From assembly GCF_010726765.1 (NCBI RefSeq), contig NZ_AP022601.1, positions 868,001-932,000 of the forward strand: DNA of 64,000 bases, in the 5' to 3' direction. Source of the stretch: Mycobacterium gallinarum (GTDB taxonomy: Bacteria > Actinomycetota > Actinomycetes > Mycobacteriales > Mycobacteriaceae). A model generated the notes under the pieces. That model did not search any database. It saw only the letters and a program-made list of their open reading frames with translations, and was not told the DNA's origin. Position 1 is the stretch's first letter, and each line of letters begins with the position of its first letter. The translations under genes and the position numbers were made by a program. Positions 28,652 to 38,399 of this stretch are shown here, piece after piece.

Positions 28652-29335
28652 GTGCTGAGCGCAATCGCGATCGTCCCGTCGGCGCCCGTCATGGTGCCCG
28701 AACTGGCCTCGGGCGGCGCTGCCGAGCTGGCCGAGCTTCGTGCGGCGCTGTTCACATCCGCGGCTGCACTGCCCGCACGGTGGATCGCCGTCGGAGTCGG
28801 ACGCGCCGACGGCGTCGTGACACCCCCGCAGACGGGGACGTTCGCCGGGTACGGCGTCGACGTGCGGGTCGCGTTGTCGGCCGATGACTCCGGCGCGCCG
28901 ACGGAACTGCCGCTGTGCGCGTTGGCGGCCGGCTGGCTGCGCGGGCAGGTCAACCCCGACGCGACCACCGAGGTGCGGATCTTCGCCGACGATCACGGCG
29001 TCGACGCGGCGCTGGATCTCGGTCGGCGGCTGCGCGCCGAGATCGACGAAGCCGCCGACCCCGCCGGGGTTCTCGTCGTCGCCGACGGCGCGAACACCCT
29101 GACCCAGCCCGCGCCCGGCGGTTACGACCCGGATTCGATCCCCGTACAGGCCGCCCTCGATGACGCGCTGGCCACGGGCGATGCGGCGGCGCTCACTCGG
29201 CTGCCGGCCACGATCGTCGGCCGGGTGGCCTATCAGGTGCTGGCCGGCCTCGAGCCGGAGCCGCGGTCGGTCAAGGAGCTGTACCGTGGCGCGCCCTATG
29301 GAGTCGGATACTTCGCCGGCGTCTGGCTTCCATGA
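28652..29335 (+). CDS. Class III extradiol dioxygenase-like protein (Rv2728c homologue)
   Basis: A 227-aa protein from a GTG start nine bases after the transporter gene. It has the LigB-like fold pattern, starting [17 protein letters not shown] and containing [21 protein letters not shown]. The His pair that binds iron in active extradiol dioxygenases is not obvious, so catalytic activity is doubtful. It overlaps miaA by four bases (ATGA), as in other mycobacteria. Confidence 0.83.
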   Translation: MLSAIAIVPSAPVMVPELASGGAAELAELRAALFTSAAALPARWIAVGVGRADGVVTPPQTGTFAGYGVDVRVALSADDSGAPTELPLCALAAGWLRGQVNPDATTEVRIFADDHGVDAALDLGRRLRAEIDEAADPAGVLVVADGANTLTQPAPGGYDPDSIPVQAALDDALATGDAAALTRLPATIVGRVAYQVLAGLEPEPRSVKELYRGAPYGVGYFAGVWLP

Positions 29336-30240
29336 CGCGACCGATCGCGATCGTCGGCCCGACCGGCACCGGAAAATCCGAGCTTGCGCTGGCGGTGGCC
29401 GAACGCGTCGGGGGCGAGATCGTGAATGCCGACGCCATGCAGCTCTACCGCGGCATGGACATCGGGACCGCGAAACTGACGGTCGCCGAGCGGCGCGGCA
29501 TCCCGCATCATCAGCTCGACGTCCTCGAGGTGACCGAAACCGCGAGTGTGGCGCGCTACCAGCAGGCCGCCGCCGCCGACATCGAGGCCATCGCCAACCG
29601 TGGCGCGGTGCCGGTCGTCGTCGGCGGGTCGATGATGTACGTCCAATCGCTGCTCGACGAATGGACCTTCCCCGCGACAGACCCGGCGGTGCGCGCCAAG
29701 TACGAGCAACGCCTCGCCGAGGTCGGTGTCAGCGCCCTGCACGCTGAGCTGGCCGCGGCGGACGCCGACGCCGCCGCGTCGATCCTGCCCACGGACGGAC
29801 GCCGCATCGTGCGCGCGCTGGAGGTGGTCGAGTTGACGGGCCAGCCGTTCGCCGCATCCTTCCCGGCGATCGGTGCTCCTCGGTGGGACACCGCGATTGT
29901 CGGACTCGACTGGGAGACAACGGTTCTCGATGAACGTCTGATGCAGCGCACCGACAAGATGTTCCGCGATGGACTGGTGGAGGAGGTCCGCGCACTTCTG
30001 GACCGCGGCCTGCGCGACGGTGTGACAGCCGCGAGGGCACTCGGGTACGCCCAGGTGATCGCCGACCTCGATGACGGCGGCGACGGGACGGCGGCACGCG
30101 AACCGACGTTCTTCGGAACCCGCCGTTATGTGCGCAGGCAGCGGTCGTGGTTTCGTCGCGACCACCGCATCAGCTGGCTCGACGGTGCAGCGGGTGGCAC
30201 CGTCGAGGAAACGCTGCGCATCTGGCGGGACGTATCCTGA
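29332..30240 (+). CDS. miaA: tRNA dimethylallyltransferase MiaA
   Basis: A 302-aa enzyme that transfers the dimethylallyl group to A37 of tRNAs reading UNN codons. The P-loop GPTGTGKS is at residues 9-16, DIGTAKLT and HHQLDVLEV follow in the catalytic half, and the C-terminal [12 protein letters not shown] helps bind tRNA. It is coupled to the upstream gene by a four-base overlap. The MiaB that modifies its product further is encoded about 5 kb upstream. Confidence 0.97.
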   Translation: MTRPIAIVGPTGTGKSELALAVAERVGGEIVNADAMQLYRGMDIGTAKLTVAERRGIPHHQLDVLEVTETASVARYQQAAAADIEAIANRGAVPVVVGGSMMYVQSLLDEWTFPATDPAVRAKYEQRLAEVGVSALHAELAAADADAAASILPTDGRRIVRALEVVELTGQPFAASFPAIGAPRWDTAIVGLDWETTVLDERLMQRTDKMFRDGLVEEVRALLDRGLRDGVTAARALGYAQVIADLDDGGDGTAAREPTFFGTRRYVRRQRSWFRRDHRISWLDGAAGGTVEETLRIWRDVS

Positions 30241-30244
30241 GCAG

Positions 30245-31114
30245 GTGAAGTTCGCCAAAGGGCACGGCACCCAGAACGACTTTGTCGTGTTGCCCGACCC
30301 CGAGGGCGAATTGCGGCTGTCGCCGGCCGCGGTGGCCGCGCTGTGCGACCGCCGCCAGGGTCTCGGCGCCGATGGCGTCTTGCGGGTCACCAAGGCCGCG
30401 GCGCATTCAGCGGGCGTCTTCGACCGGATTCCCGAGGGTGTGGCCCCAGACGACTGGTACATGGACTACCGCAACGCCGACGGGTCGATCGCGCAGATGT
30501 GCGGCAACGGGGTCCGGGTGTTCGCGCACTACCTGCGCGCGTCTGGGTTGGAGAGCCGCGACGAGTTCGTCGTCGGATCCCTGGCGGGACCGCGGCCGGT
30601 CGTGCTGCACGACTGGGACGCCACGGCCGCGGACGTCACCGTCGAAATGGGCAAGACCAACCAACTGGGTGTCGGCGAGGCGATCGTGGGCGGCAGACCG
30701 TTCGCGGGCCTGGCCATCGATGTCGGCAATCCGCATCTGGCGTGCGTCGACCCCGTCATGACGTTCGGCGAACTGGCGGCGCTGGACGTCGCGGCGCCGG
30801 TGTCGTTCGACCGTGGGCAATTTCCCGAAGGAGTCAACATCGAGGTGCTGACGGCTCCGGTGGACGGGGCCGTGTCGATGCGGGTGCACGAACGTGGTGT
30901 CGGCGAGACGCGGTCCTGTGGCACTGGAACCGTCGCTGCTGCCGTCGCGGCGCTGGCATACGGAGGTGCGGGCACCGGCTCACTGCGGGTGCACATCCCC
31001 GGCGGCGCCGTCGCCGTCACGATCACCGATGCGTCCAGCTACCTCCGTGGCCCGTCCGTCCTGGTGGCCAACGGCGAACTATCCGAGGAATGGTGGCGTG
31101 GCGCCCAGCGTTAA
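30245..31114 (+). CDS. dapF: Diaminopimelate epimerase DapF
   Basis: A 289-aa epimerase that turns LL- into meso-diaminopimelate for lysine and peptidoglycan. Both catalytic cysteines are in place: Cys86 in MCGNGVR and Cys225 in [10 protein letters not shown]. The substrate loop YRNADGS precedes the first. The start is a GTG four bases after the miaA stop, with GAGCAGG upstream; a longer frame upstream lies within miaA and is rejected. Length is typical. Confidence 0.97.
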   Translation: MKFAKGHGTQNDFVVLPDPEGELRLSPAAVAALCDRRQGLGADGVLRVTKAAAHSAGVFDRIPEGVAPDDWYMDYRNADGSIAQMCGNGVRVFAHYLRASGLESRDEFVVGSLAGPRPVVLHDWDATAADVTVEMGKTNQLGVGEAIVGGRPFAGLAIDVGNPHLACVDPVMTFGELAALDVAAPVSFDRGQFPEGVNIEVLTAPVDGAVSMRVHERGVGETRSCGTGTVAAAVAALAYGGAGTGSLRVHIPGGAVAVTITDASSYLRGPSVLVANGELSEEWWRGAQR

Positions 31115-31159
31115 TTCATGTGCATCGGCACCTTTGGACGTGTCAGTCTGTAATCGCTT

Positions 31160-32575
31160 ATGACGTATCCCAAATTCCCAGTCAACGAGACACCCAGCGC
31201 GGGTGAGCTCGCCCTCGAAGACCGCGCGGCGCTGCGCCGCGTGGCGGGTTTGTCGACCGAACTCTCCGACGTATCCGAGGTCGAGTATCGCCAGCTTCGG
31301 CTGGAACGCGTCGTGCTGGTCGGCGTGTGGACCGAGGGCAGTGCCGCGGACGTCGAAGCCAGCATGGCCGAACTGGCCGCGCTCGCCGAGACCGCCGGCT
31401 CGCAGGTGCTCGAAGGTCTCGTGCAGCGTCGCGACAAGCCGGACCCGTCGACGTACATCGGCTCGGGCAAGGCGGCAGAACTGCGTGACGTGGTGCTTGC
31501 GACCGGGGCCGACACGGTGATCTGCGACGGAGAGCTGAGCCCCGCTCAGCTCAACGCGCTGGAGAAGGCCGTCAAGGTCAAGGTGATCGACCGGACCGCG
31601 CTGATCCTCGACATCTTCGCCCAGCACGCCACGAGCCGCGAAGGCAAAGCGCAGGTGGCGTACGCGCAGATGGAGTACATGCTGCCCAGGCTGCGCGGCT
31701 GGGGTGAGTCGATGTCTCGGCAGGCCGGTGGCCGGGCCGGGGGCGCCGGTGGCGGTGTGGGTACCCGCGGACCCGGCGAGACGAAGATCGAGACGGACCG
31801 CAGGCGCATCCGTGAGCGAATGTCCAAGCTGCGCCGAGAAATCAAGGACATGAAGAAGATCCGCGACACCCAGCGCAGCCGCCGGTTGGCCAGCGACGTG
31901 GCGTCGATCGCGATCGTCGGCTACACCAACGCGGGCAAGTCGAGTCTTCTCAACGCACTGACCGGCGCCGGTGTCCTCGTGGAGAACGCGTTGTTCGCCA
32001 CCCTCGAACCGACAACGCGCCGTGGGGAATTCGCCGACGGCAGGCCTTTCGTCATGACCGACACGGTGGGGTTCGTCCGGCACCTGCCGACCCAGTTGGT
32101 CGAGGCGTTTCGGTCCACTCTGGAGGAGGTCGTCGACGCCGACCTGCTCGTGCATGTCGTCGACGGTTCCGACGTCAACCCGCTGGCACAGATCAACGCG
32201 GTGCGCCAGGTGGTCAACGAGGTGATCGCCGACCATGACAGCAAACCGATACCAGAGTTGGTGGTGGTCAACAAGATCGACGCAGCCGACGACCTCGCGC
32301 TGGCGCAGCTTCGGCGGGCTCTCCCGGATGCGGTGTTCGTCTCCGCGCACACGGGTGACGGTTTGGGGCGACTTCAGCAGCGGATGGCCGAACTCATCGC
32401 TCCGACGGACGCCGTGGTGGATGTGACGATTCCCTATGACCGCGGCGATCTGGTCAACAAGGTGCATGCCGACGGCCGGGTCGATGCGACCGAGCACACC
32501 GCCGAGGGCACGAGGATCAAGGCGCGCGTGCCGGTTCCGTTGGCTGCCAGCTTGACCGAGTACTCAACGTTCTAG
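31160..32575 (+). CDS. hflX: Ribosome-associated GTPase HflX
   Basis: A 471-aa GTPase of the HflX family, which splits stalled or antibiotic-bound ribosomes and in mycobacteria is linked to drug tolerance and hypoxia. The N-terminal HflX domain contains RRDKPDPSTYIGSGK; a Gly-rich linker (GGRAGGAGGGVGTRGPGETK) precedes a long coiled coil; the G domain begins with GYTNAGKSS and has DTVGFVRHLP and NKID. The length is normal. It lies 45 bases after dapF. Confidence 0.96.
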   Translation: MTYPKFPVNETPSAGELALEDRAALRRVAGLSTELSDVSEVEYRQLRLERVVLVGVWTEGSAADVEASMAELAALAETAGSQVLEGLVQRRDKPDPSTYIGSGKAAELRDVVLATGADTVICDGELSPAQLNALEKAVKVKVIDRTALILDIFAQHATSREGKAQVAYAQMEYMLPRLRGWGESMSRQAGGRAGGAGGGVGTRGPGETKIETDRRRIRERMSKLRREIKDMKKIRDTQRSRRLASDVASIAIVGYTNAGKSSLLNALTGAGVLVENALFATLEPTTRRGEFADGRPFVMTDTVGFVRHLPTQLVEAFRSTLEEVVDADLLVHVVDGSDVNPLAQINAVRQVVNEVIADHDSKPIPELVVVNKIDAADDLALAQLRRALPDAVFVSAHTGDGLGRLQQRMAELIAPTDAVVDVTIPYDRGDLVNKVHADGRVDATEHTAEGTRIKARVPVPLAASLTEYSTF

Positions 32576-32601
32576 GCCGCGGCATCGCTACGCTTTCGCA
32601 C

Positions 32602-32942
32602 ATGGCGAAGCTTGATCCGTTTCGCAGCCAGCAGGCACGGGCGCAGCTGTTCGATGAGTACGACGCCGTCATGCGTAATTGGCCAGTCCCGGTCCGCGCA
32701 TGGCGATGTCCATTGGATTTCGTGGCGCCGACCGCGCTGACCGATGACGAGTTGCGCGGAATCGGCGCACCGACGACCGTTCTACTCGGCGACCGGGAAG
32801 TCATCCACGCGACGGACCGCATGCCGCGCTCGCGCGTGCCGAGACGCTGATTCCGAATGCGTACGCGCTTCTTGTCCCCAGTGCCGGCCACATTTTGACG
32901 CTCGACGCGCCCGCGGTCGTTGTTGCCGAGATGATCGCGTGA
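32602..32942 (+). pseudogene. Decayed alpha/beta-hydrolase remnant
   Basis: The frame opens with MAKLDPFRSQQARAQLFDEY and VMRNWPVPVRAW, the usual N-terminus of a family of alpha/beta-hydrolases. It jumps after about 45 residues to a C-terminal part, LTDDELRGIGAPTTVLLGDRE, then stops at 32850. In the frame shifted by one base from about 32826 the missing end appears: ARAETLIPNAYALLVPSAGH, then DAPAVVVAEMIA and a stop at 32942. The catalytic GxSxG core is absent. The gene was therefore broken by an internal deletion and a frameshift. It lies 26 bases after hflX. Confidence 0.75.
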
Positions 32943-32947
32943 TAGCC

Positions 32948-32986
32948 GAAAGGGCCCCCGAACCAATGGGATTCGGGGACCCTTTC
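32948..32986. terminator. Bidirectional hairpin terminator
   Basis: A 15-base arm GAAAGGGCCCCCGAA, a nine-base loop and the complementary arm TTCGGGGACCCTTTC with one mismatch form a strong hairpin between the hydrolase remnant (plus) and the CsbD-like gene (minus). There is no clear T-run, as is common in mycobacteria. Confidence 0.7.
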
Positions 32987-32995
32987 GATTGAGCG

Positions 32996-33235
32996 CTAGT
33001 TCTGCTCGGCTTCTTGCTTCTTCTCGGCGGTCTTGGCTGCCGCCCGTGCACTCTCGGCTTCGGCTTCCTTTTGTGCGGCGTTGCGCTGGGCCTCGGCCTT
33101 GTCCTGCTGAGCCTGGCCTTCGCGGTACAGGTCGTCACGTCCGGCGACCGCGCCTGCGACCTCCTTGACCTTGCCCTTCACGCCCTCGACGACGCCCTTG
33201 ATGGCTTCTTCGGGTCCGCTGTTCTTGTCCGACAT
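32996..33235 (-). CDS. CsbD-like small stress protein
   Basis: A 79-aa hydrophilic protein starting MSDKNSGPEEAIKGVVEGVK and then KVKEVAGAVAGRDDLYREGQ, the CsbD pattern, followed by an Ala/Glu/Lys-rich helical tail. CsbD-type proteins are abundant under general stress and their action is unclear. AGGAGGA stands seven bases before the ATG. A SigF-type promoter candidate lies 39 bases upstream. It occupies the place where M. tuberculosis has other genes between hflX and the LGFP protein. Confidence 0.78.
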   Translation of the reverse strand: MSDKNSGPEEAIKGVVEGVKGKVKEVAGAVAGRDDLYREGQAQQDKAEAQRNAAQKEAEAESARAAAKTAEKKQEAEQN

Positions 33236-33655
33236 TCGTTGTCCTCCTTGCTGAGGGTCAGGTGGCCCATAAATTCCCCGGTTGGGCTATTCGCTAAACC
33301 CATTCCGCGCCACGGTGGCTGAGGTCACATTGCGTCTGACGTTGATTGATCGCGGTATAGCTGCCGCGGCAACAGAACTCACGAGCCGGGGAGTCAAGAG
33401 CAATGGCTGCGCATGGTGACCGTCGACGTCGGGTGTGCATAATCCCCGATTTCATTCCGATGTGAAGTTTCGTGTATCGGGTCGCCGGGCAATTCGATTC
33501 GGCGCTTCGCTGCGCAAGATCCGAGGATTTTGCACATCGCCGGGGTATTTTCTCTTTCAGAGTTTGCGTGTGTTCCTTGGTTATTAACGTCTTCTGACGG
33601 ACAGTTGACGGGCGCGATACGTTTCATGGAATTTGCGCCGACTGTGGGAGGGTCA
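33236..33655. other. 420-base intergenic region without a gene
   Basis: This stretch separates the divergent CsbD-like and LGFP-protein genes. It holds the CsbD promoter region near its left end and, at the right end, the strong ribosome site GGGAGGG before the LGFP gene. The central part is less GC-rich than its surroundings and contains no open frame I would support. I see no repeat or RNA gene in it. Confidence 0.6.
33274..33301 (-). promoter_or_regulatory. Possible SigF-type promoter of the CsbD-like gene
   Basis: On the minus strand GGGTTT, 16 bases, GGGGAA resembles the mycobacterial SigF consensus GGTTT-N15-17-GGGTA, with one or two departures in the minus-10. CsbD-family genes are usually under general-stress sigma control, which supports the reading. 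Confidence 0.4.
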
Positions 33656-35683
33656 ATGAGCGGGCAGAAGAGTCGGCGCCGCATGGTGCGCACTCGGCTC
33701 GCGTCGATGGCTGTCTTGTTGGCACCGATCACGGCGGCGCAACCGGACGCCGACGCGAACGCAGCGATCACTGCGGCGTGGGAGGCCAGCGGCGGTGACG
33801 GGGGCACGCTGGGACCCAGAAACGGCGACGTCTACCCGGCCGGCCCCGGTTTCGGTCAAAACTTCGCTGGCGGCAAGATGTTCTTCACGCCTGCGACCGG
33901 CGCACACTTCGTCCAGGGTGCCATCCTGGAGAAGTACGAGTCGCTCGGCGGGCCAGCTGACAGCGATCTCGGTTTCCCCACCATCGATGAGGGGCCCGGA
34001 CGGGCGCCGGACAGCCGAAACGTCACGTTCAGCGCGACGGACAAGCCGGTCATCTTCTTCACACCTGCAACCGGGGCACGCGTGGTCCGTGGGCCGCTCA
34101 ACAGCGCGTGGGACAAGCTCGGGGGTTCGTCGGGCACACTCGGCGTACCAGCGGAGGACGAGGTCTACAGGGGTGCCGTCGTCTCGCAGAAGTTCACCGG
34201 TGGCGAGTTGTCGTATGACGTTCGCAAGAAGACCTTCACCACCGTGCCGCCGGAACTTGCCGCTCAGTTGGGCGATCTGCAGTTTCCCGAGGATCCGACT
34301 GCGGCAATCAATGCTGCCCGGCGCGCCGCCGGAGGACCGCTCGGGCCGCTGGGCGCCGCCGACGGAGCGCCCTTCCCGGTCGGCAAGGACGGACTGAGGC
34401 AGAACTTCGCCGGTGGCGCGATCTTCTACACACCTGCCACCGGTGCGAATGTCGTGACCGGACAGGTGCTGGCCAAGTACGAGAGCGTCGGCGGGCCCGA
34501 AGGCGATCTCGGGTTCCCGCTCACCAGCGAGGTCGACGGCGGCCTGCCCACTGCCAGCCGCATGTCCAGCTTCGCGGCCGAGGACAAGCCGGTCATCTTC
34601 TGGACGCCTGATCACGGTGCGGTGATCGTGCGGGGTGCGATGGCGGCAGCCTGGGACCGGCTCGGCGGGGCCAAGGGCGAGCTGGGTGCGCCGATGGCCG
34701 ACCAGACGGAGGCCGGCGACGTCGTCACGCAGCGCTTCACCGGTGGCGTCATCTCGTGGGACCGAGCGAAAAACACCTTCAGCACCGAACCGGCCAATCT
34801 GGCCGCCGAATTGGCCGGCCTCGAGGTGCCGGGCCAGCAGCCGGCGGCCGAGGCGCCGGGCAGCCCCCAGGCGTCAGATTCCAACGACACCAACAAGTGG
34901 TTGAAACCGAACGTGTGGTGGCTGCTGGCGCTCGTACCGTTGGTGGCAGTGATCGGAGCCGTCGTGCTCGCGATCGCGCTGCGACGCCGCAACAAGGCCG
35001 ATCCCTTTGCGTCCGACGAATCTCTTGCGATGCAAGACGTCCGATTCAGCGGCGACGCCGATGCCGCGTACAGCACCGCGGCCGCTTCGGATCGGGTGAC
35101 TACCGACGACGAGTACGCCGCGGCGATGTTCGGCGATCGCTACGCAGGCGGGGGATTGGGCACACTGCCGCGCCGGGGCGAGGACATGCCACCGGAGGTC
35201 GTGCACGAGGAGGAAGACCTTTGGGGTGCGCCCTCGTCGGCATCGAGCGTTGAGGAGACCTCGCACGACGTCGCGGACGCCAACGACAACGACGAGCCGC
35301 CGGCCCGCGATGACGAGCCCGACGATGACGACGACGACCCGGACACCGTCGATACGGCACCGACTCGTATTCAGACCGCCGAAGCGGCGCTTGCCGCCGC
35401 GGCGGCGGCCGCCGCGGTCAAGCGCGACCCCCTCATCGATACCGGACGCCATGCTCGCATCGATGTCGACGACGAGCCGCCAACGCAGCGCGTCGCCTTC
35501 CTGGTGCCACTCGACGACCCGAACGAGGCGCCGGAGGGCTACCCCGTCAAGGCGAATACCAAGACTGGTGTGTATTGGGCGCCCGGCAGTCCTGCGTACG
35601 ACGATGCCAGTGCCGAAATCTGGTTTGCCAGTGAGGAACTCGCGCGCGTGAACGGCTTCGTCACCGACGGCGAGGCCCGCTAG
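33656..35683 (+). CDS. LGFP-repeat transmembrane protein (Rv2721c homologue)
   Basis: A 675-aa cell-envelope protein. A signal peptide at the N-terminus (basic, then [15 protein letters not shown]) leads to six LGFP-type repeats in two parallel blocks of three; LGFP-like cores sit near residues 51, 104, 161, 232, 284 and 342. LGFP repeats are thought to attach corynebacterial and mycobacterial proteins to the wall. A single membrane span follows at about 421-443, then a long acidic cytoplasmic tail rich in Asp, Glu and Ala. I start at the ATG with GGGAGGG upstream; an upstream ATG at 33530 lacks a ribosome site. The stop shares CTAG with convergent lexA. Confidence 0.88.
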   Translation: MSGQKSRRRMVRTRLASMAVLLAPITAAQPDADANAAITAAWEASGGDGGTLGPRNGDVYPAGPGFGQNFAGGKMFFTPATGAHFVQGAILEKYESLGGPADSDLGFPTIDEGPGRAPDSRNVTFSATDKPVIFFTPATGARVVRGPLNSAWDKLGGSSGTLGVPAEDEVYRGAVVSQKFTGGELSYDVRKKTFTTVPPELAAQLGDLQFPEDPTAAINAARRAAGGPLGPLGAADGAPFPVGKDGLRQNFAGGAIFYTPATGANVVTGQVLAKYESVGGPEGDLGFPLTSEVDGGLPTASRMSSFAAEDKPVIFWTPDHGAVIVRGAMAAAWDRLGGAKGELGAPMADQTEAGDVVTQRFTGGVISWDRAKNTFSTEPANLAAELAGLEVPGQQPAAEAPGSPQASDSNDTNKWLKPNVWWLLALVPLVAVIGAVVLAIALRRRNKADPFASDESLAMQDVRFSGDADAAYSTAAASDRVTTDDEYAAAMFGDRYAGGGLGTLPRRGEDMPPEVVHEEEDLWGAPSSASSVEETSHDVADANDNDEPPARDDEPDDDDDDPDTVDTAPTRIQTAEAALAAAAAAAAVKRDPLIDTGRHARIDVDDEPPTQRVAFLVPLDDPNEAPEGYPVKANTKTGVYWAPGSPAYDDASAEIWFASEELARVNGFVTDGEAR

Positions 35684-36381
35684 ATCTTGCGGATCACCGT
35701 CACGACCTTGCCCAGCACGACGGCGTCGTTGCCGGGAATCGGATCGAACGCCGGGTTGTGCGGCATCAGCCACACCTGACCGCGCGTGCGCTTGAACGTC
35801 TTCACCGTCGCCTCACCGTCGATCATCGCGGCGACGATATCGCCGTTGTCCGCAACGTTCTGTTGACGCACGACCACCCAGTCGCCGTCACAGATCGCCG
35901 CGTCGACCATGGAGTCGCCGACCACCTTCAGCAGGAACAGCGAGCCCTCGCCGACCAATTCCTTCGGAAGCGGGAAGACATCCTCGACGGCCTCTTCGGC
36001 CAGGATCGGGCCGCCTGCGGCGATGCGGCCCAGCACCGGTACGAAGGTCGGTTCCGGCAGGGCGTCGGAGCCCGCGACGTCCGTGGCGACGACCGGTGGC
36101 GCATTGTCGGCGCCTCGGACGTCCACGGCGCGCGGACGGTTGGGGTCGCGGCGTAGATAGCCCTTGCGCTCCAACGTGCGGAGTTGATGCGCCACCGACG
36201 ACGTCGACGTCAGTCCGACCGCGTCGCCGATCTCCCTGATGCTCGGGGGATAGCCGCGACTGGTCACCGAGGCGCGGATCACGTCGAGAATGGTGCGTTG
36301 ACGCTCGGTCAGACCCGTGTCGAGCCCACCTCGCCCGCCGGTGCCGTCTGTGCCACCCGGGGTATCGCTGCTGGAGTCCAT
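35680..36381 (-). CDS. lexA: SOS repressor LexA
   Basis: A 233-aa repressor of DNA-damage genes. The winged helix-turn-helix includes [19 protein letters not shown] (about residues 44-62). The self-cleavage site is Ala122-Gly123 in GRIAAGGP, the catalytic Ser157 is in GDSMVD and Lys194 in ATVKTF. The Gly/Asp-rich N-terminal stretch of about 22 residues is longer than in E. coli. An SOS box stands 32 bases upstream, indicating self-repression. It is divergent from chiZ, as in M. tuberculosis. Confidence 0.97.
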   Translation of the reverse strand: MDSSSDTPGGTDGTGGRGGLDTGLTERQRTILDVIRASVTSRGYPPSIREIGDAVGLTSTSSVAHQLRTLERKGYLRRDPNRPRAVDVRGADNAPPVVATDVAGSDALPEPTFVPVLGRIAAGGPILAEEAVEDVFPLPKELVGEGSLFLLKVVGDSMVDAAICDGDWVVVRQQNVADNGDIVAAMIDGEATVKTFKRTRGQVWLMPHNPAFDPIPGNDAVVLGKVVTVIRKI

Positions 36382-36412
36382 GGCGCGAATGTAGCCCGTG
36401 ACAGCCGATTAA

Positions 36413-36428
36413 TCAAACATGTGTTCGA
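36413..36428. promoter_or_regulatory. SOS box of lexA
   Basis: TCAAAC-ATGT-GTTCGA, or TCGAACACATGTTTGA on the other strand, matches the mycobacterial SOS consensus at eleven of twelve fixed positions. It is 32 bases upstream of the lexA start. Confidence 0.85.
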
Positions 36429-36505
36429 GGCGTGTCGGATGGCTGCGAGTGCCAGATCCGGCCGGCCGAACGTGTCAGTGGGCGCCGCTATCGTTTGGCA
36501 ACAGT

Positions 36506-36521
36506 TCGATCACATGTTCTA
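36506..36521. promoter_or_regulatory. Second SOS-like box, on the chiZ side
   Basis: TCGATC-ACAT-GTTCTA agrees with the SOS consensus at ten of twelve fixed positions. Two further half-palindromes with TCGAAC follow at about 36526 and 36547. Mycobacterial chiZ is known to be damage-induced, which fits. Confidence 0.6.
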
Positions 36522-36589
36522 TTAATCGAACACCTGAGCGAGTATGTTCGAACACAAGAGCGAACGACCTTGGACCGGAAGGCAGGAAG

Positions 36590-37039
36590 ATGACGATTCT
36601 CGAGACGCGGGAAATCCAGGCAACACCTGTGGTCAGGCCGGGTATCCGGCCCGCGGGTGCACGGCGGCGGCCACCGTCACGGCGGCCCGGCGGCGCCCCG
36701 ATGCGATACCGCAGCTCCGGTGTCCTCGTATCGCGCGCTCCGCGCCGGCGCCGGCCCATCACCCCGGTCACGACGGTCCTGTTGGCGATGGTCGCCGCAG
36801 GCATCACGGTGTGGCTCGGGCTGGTGGCACAGTTCGGCGGTGTCGTCGGCGAATCGGCCCCGGTGCCCGACCGGCTCGCGGTGGTTCAGGTGCAGACGGG
36901 CGAAACGCTGCAGCAGGTGGCGGGCCGAGTGGCGCCCGACGCGCCGGTGGGAAGCGTTGTCGACCGGATCCGCGAACTCAACCATCTCGACACTGTGGCG
37001 ATTCATGCCGGCCAGACTCTGATCGCACCGATCAGCTGA
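36590..37039 (+). CDS. chiZ: LysM-domain membrane protein ChiZ (Rv2719c homologue)
   Basis: A 149-aa protein: a Pro/Arg-rich disordered cytoplasmic N-terminus of about 58 residues, one membrane span (about 60-82), and an extracellular LysM domain (about 97-147, with [14 protein letters not shown] and [16 protein letters not shown]). In M. tuberculosis the homologue is induced by DNA damage and halts division by acting on the wall and the FtsI/FtsQ machinery. The ATG has GGCAGGAAG upstream. It is divergent from lexA and shares its SOS-box region. Confidence 0.92.
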   Translation: MTILETREIQATPVVRPGIRPAGARRRPPSRRPGGAPMRYRSSGVLVSRAPRRRRPITPVTTVLLAMVAAGITVWLGLVAQFGGVVGESAPVPDRLAVVQVQTGETLQQVAGRVAPDAPVGSVVDRIRELNHLDTVAIHAGQTLIAPIS

Positions 37040-37201
37040 CGGTGTGCCATGGGCGGTGAAAACATCAGCCGCACAACGGCATTCGGTAGCACCACGACGG
37101 GATATGTTCCAATCAACACGAACCTGAGCTCGCGAACTCCCGCGCAGGTACGCTCAGAGGAGTTCGAGTTGGTCGTTTGGTGGTGTAGCGAAGGAGCGGT
37201 G

Positions 37202-37672
37202 ATGCACTGTCCGTTCTGTCGCCATCCCGACTCCAGAGTGGTCGATTCCCGGGAAACCGACGAAGGCCAGGCCATTCGCCGCCGCAGATCATGCCCGGAA
37301 TGCGGTCGTCGCTTCACGACTGTCGAGACGGCGGTGCTCGCCGTGGTCAAGCGCAGCGGTGTCACCGAGCCGTTCAGCCGGGAGAAGGTCGTCAAGGGCG
37401 TGCGCCGCGCCTGTCAGGGCCGGGCGGTAGACGACGACGCGCTGAACCTGCTTGCTCAGCAGGTCGAGGACGCGGTGCGCGCCACCGGCTCGGCCGAGGT
37501 CCCCAGCAATGAGGTGGGCCTGGCCATCCTCGGTCCGCTCCGTGACCTCGACGAGGTCGCCTACCTACGATTCGCCTCGGTTTACCGCGGATTCACGTCG
37601 GCGGAGGACTTCGAGCGCGAGATCAAGGAGCTGCGTGAGCATCGCGAGTCTCCGCAGCCGGCCCAGAGCTGA
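37202..37672 (+). CDS. nrdR: Ribonucleotide reductase repressor NrdR
   Basis: A 156-aa repressor of ribonucleotide reductase genes, sensing ATP and dATP. The zinc ribbon has Cys3, Cys6, Cys31 and Cys34 (MHCPFC and CPEC); an ATP-cone follows from about residue 50 with [20 protein letters not shown] begin at the ATG giving MHCPFC, with AAGGAG upstream; the frame continues 51 codons upstream but that part is not conserved in character. Length is normal. Confidence 0.97.
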   Translation: MHCPFCRHPDSRVVDSRETDEGQAIRRRRSCPECGRRFTTVETAVLAVVKRSGVTEPFSREKVVKGVRRACQGRAVDDDALNLLAQQVEDAVRATGSAEVPSNEVGLAILGPLRDLDEVAYLRFASVYRGFTSAEDFEREIKELREHRESPQPAQS

Positions 37673-37681
37673 CCTGGCGCC

Positions 37682-38368
37682 TCAGTCGATCTGTTTCGTG
37701 CCGTCGTTGACGACGCGTCCCGCGACCCGCACCCAGCCCTCGGGGCTCCACTCGGTGGAGATTCTCGACCCCTTGCCCTGCACGATCTCCAGGTCCTGGC
37801 TGAGGTAGTCGGTGATACGGACCGCGGCGGCGCCGGTGGCCTCGTCCTCCGGGACGCCGAGATCGGCCGCGAACATCCGGGACCGGATCATTCCGGCGGA
37901 TTTGTCGAGCCAGGTCCACAGATAGTGCTCGGCCGCATCGGTGTAGTCGGACGGATCCGCCGCCATCAGTTCGTCGACGGACGCCAGGTCATAGATCGCG
38001 AAGTCCGGAGCCCACTCCGCACGCGCACTCACGGCCGTGAGATCGCCGTCGTAGCTGACCTGCACGATGCCCGCGGGCACCTGCAACGTCTTGATCGCGA
38101 AACCCTGATCGCGCAGCCACCACGAGGCACCCACGGTCGGGTGACCCGCGAAGGGCAATTCGACGGCAGGGGTGAAGATCCGCGCGTGCGCCGTACTGGA
38201 GCCGCCTTGCGGTAGATCGATGAAAATGGTTTCGCTGTAACCCAATTGGGTGGCGATCCGTTGACGGTCGGTGGGCTCGACGGTGCTGTTGTCGACAACG
38301 CCCAGCGGATTTCCGAAATTGCCGTCGGGGTCGGTGAAGACCCGCAGCACCGTTACGTCGATGGCCAT
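37682..38368 (-). CDS. PhzF family isomerase-like protein (Rv2716 homologue)
   Basis: A 228-aa protein of the PhzF (diaminopimelate-epimerase fold) family. Landmarks are [19 protein letters not shown] at the start and [16 protein letters not shown] near residue 70, the segment holding one edge of the active site. The usual N-terminal catalytic Glu is not clear. The family includes isomerases of unknown substrate. It is convergent with nrdR, with nine bases between stop codons, and lies 31 bases downstream of the hydrolase gene. Confidence 0.88.
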   Translation of the reverse strand: MAIDVTVLRVFTDPDGNFGNPLGVVDNSTVEPTDRQRIATQLGYSETIFIDLPQGGSSTAHARIFTPAVELPFAGHPTVGASWWLRDQGFAIKTLQVPAGIVQVSYDGDLTAVSARAEWAPDFAIYDLASVDELMAADPSDYTDAAEHYLWTWLDKSAGMIRSRMFAADLGVPEDEATGAAAVRITDYLSQDLEIVQGKGSRISTEWSPEGWVRVAGRVVNDGTKQID

Positions 38369-38399
38369 GGACCGATGCTACCGAGGTGGCGTCGAGGCT

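Noticed and set aside
28652..29335. Active extradiol dioxygenase
   Set aside because: Fold pattern is present but iron-binding His residues are not evident, so only a dioxygenase-like label is kept.
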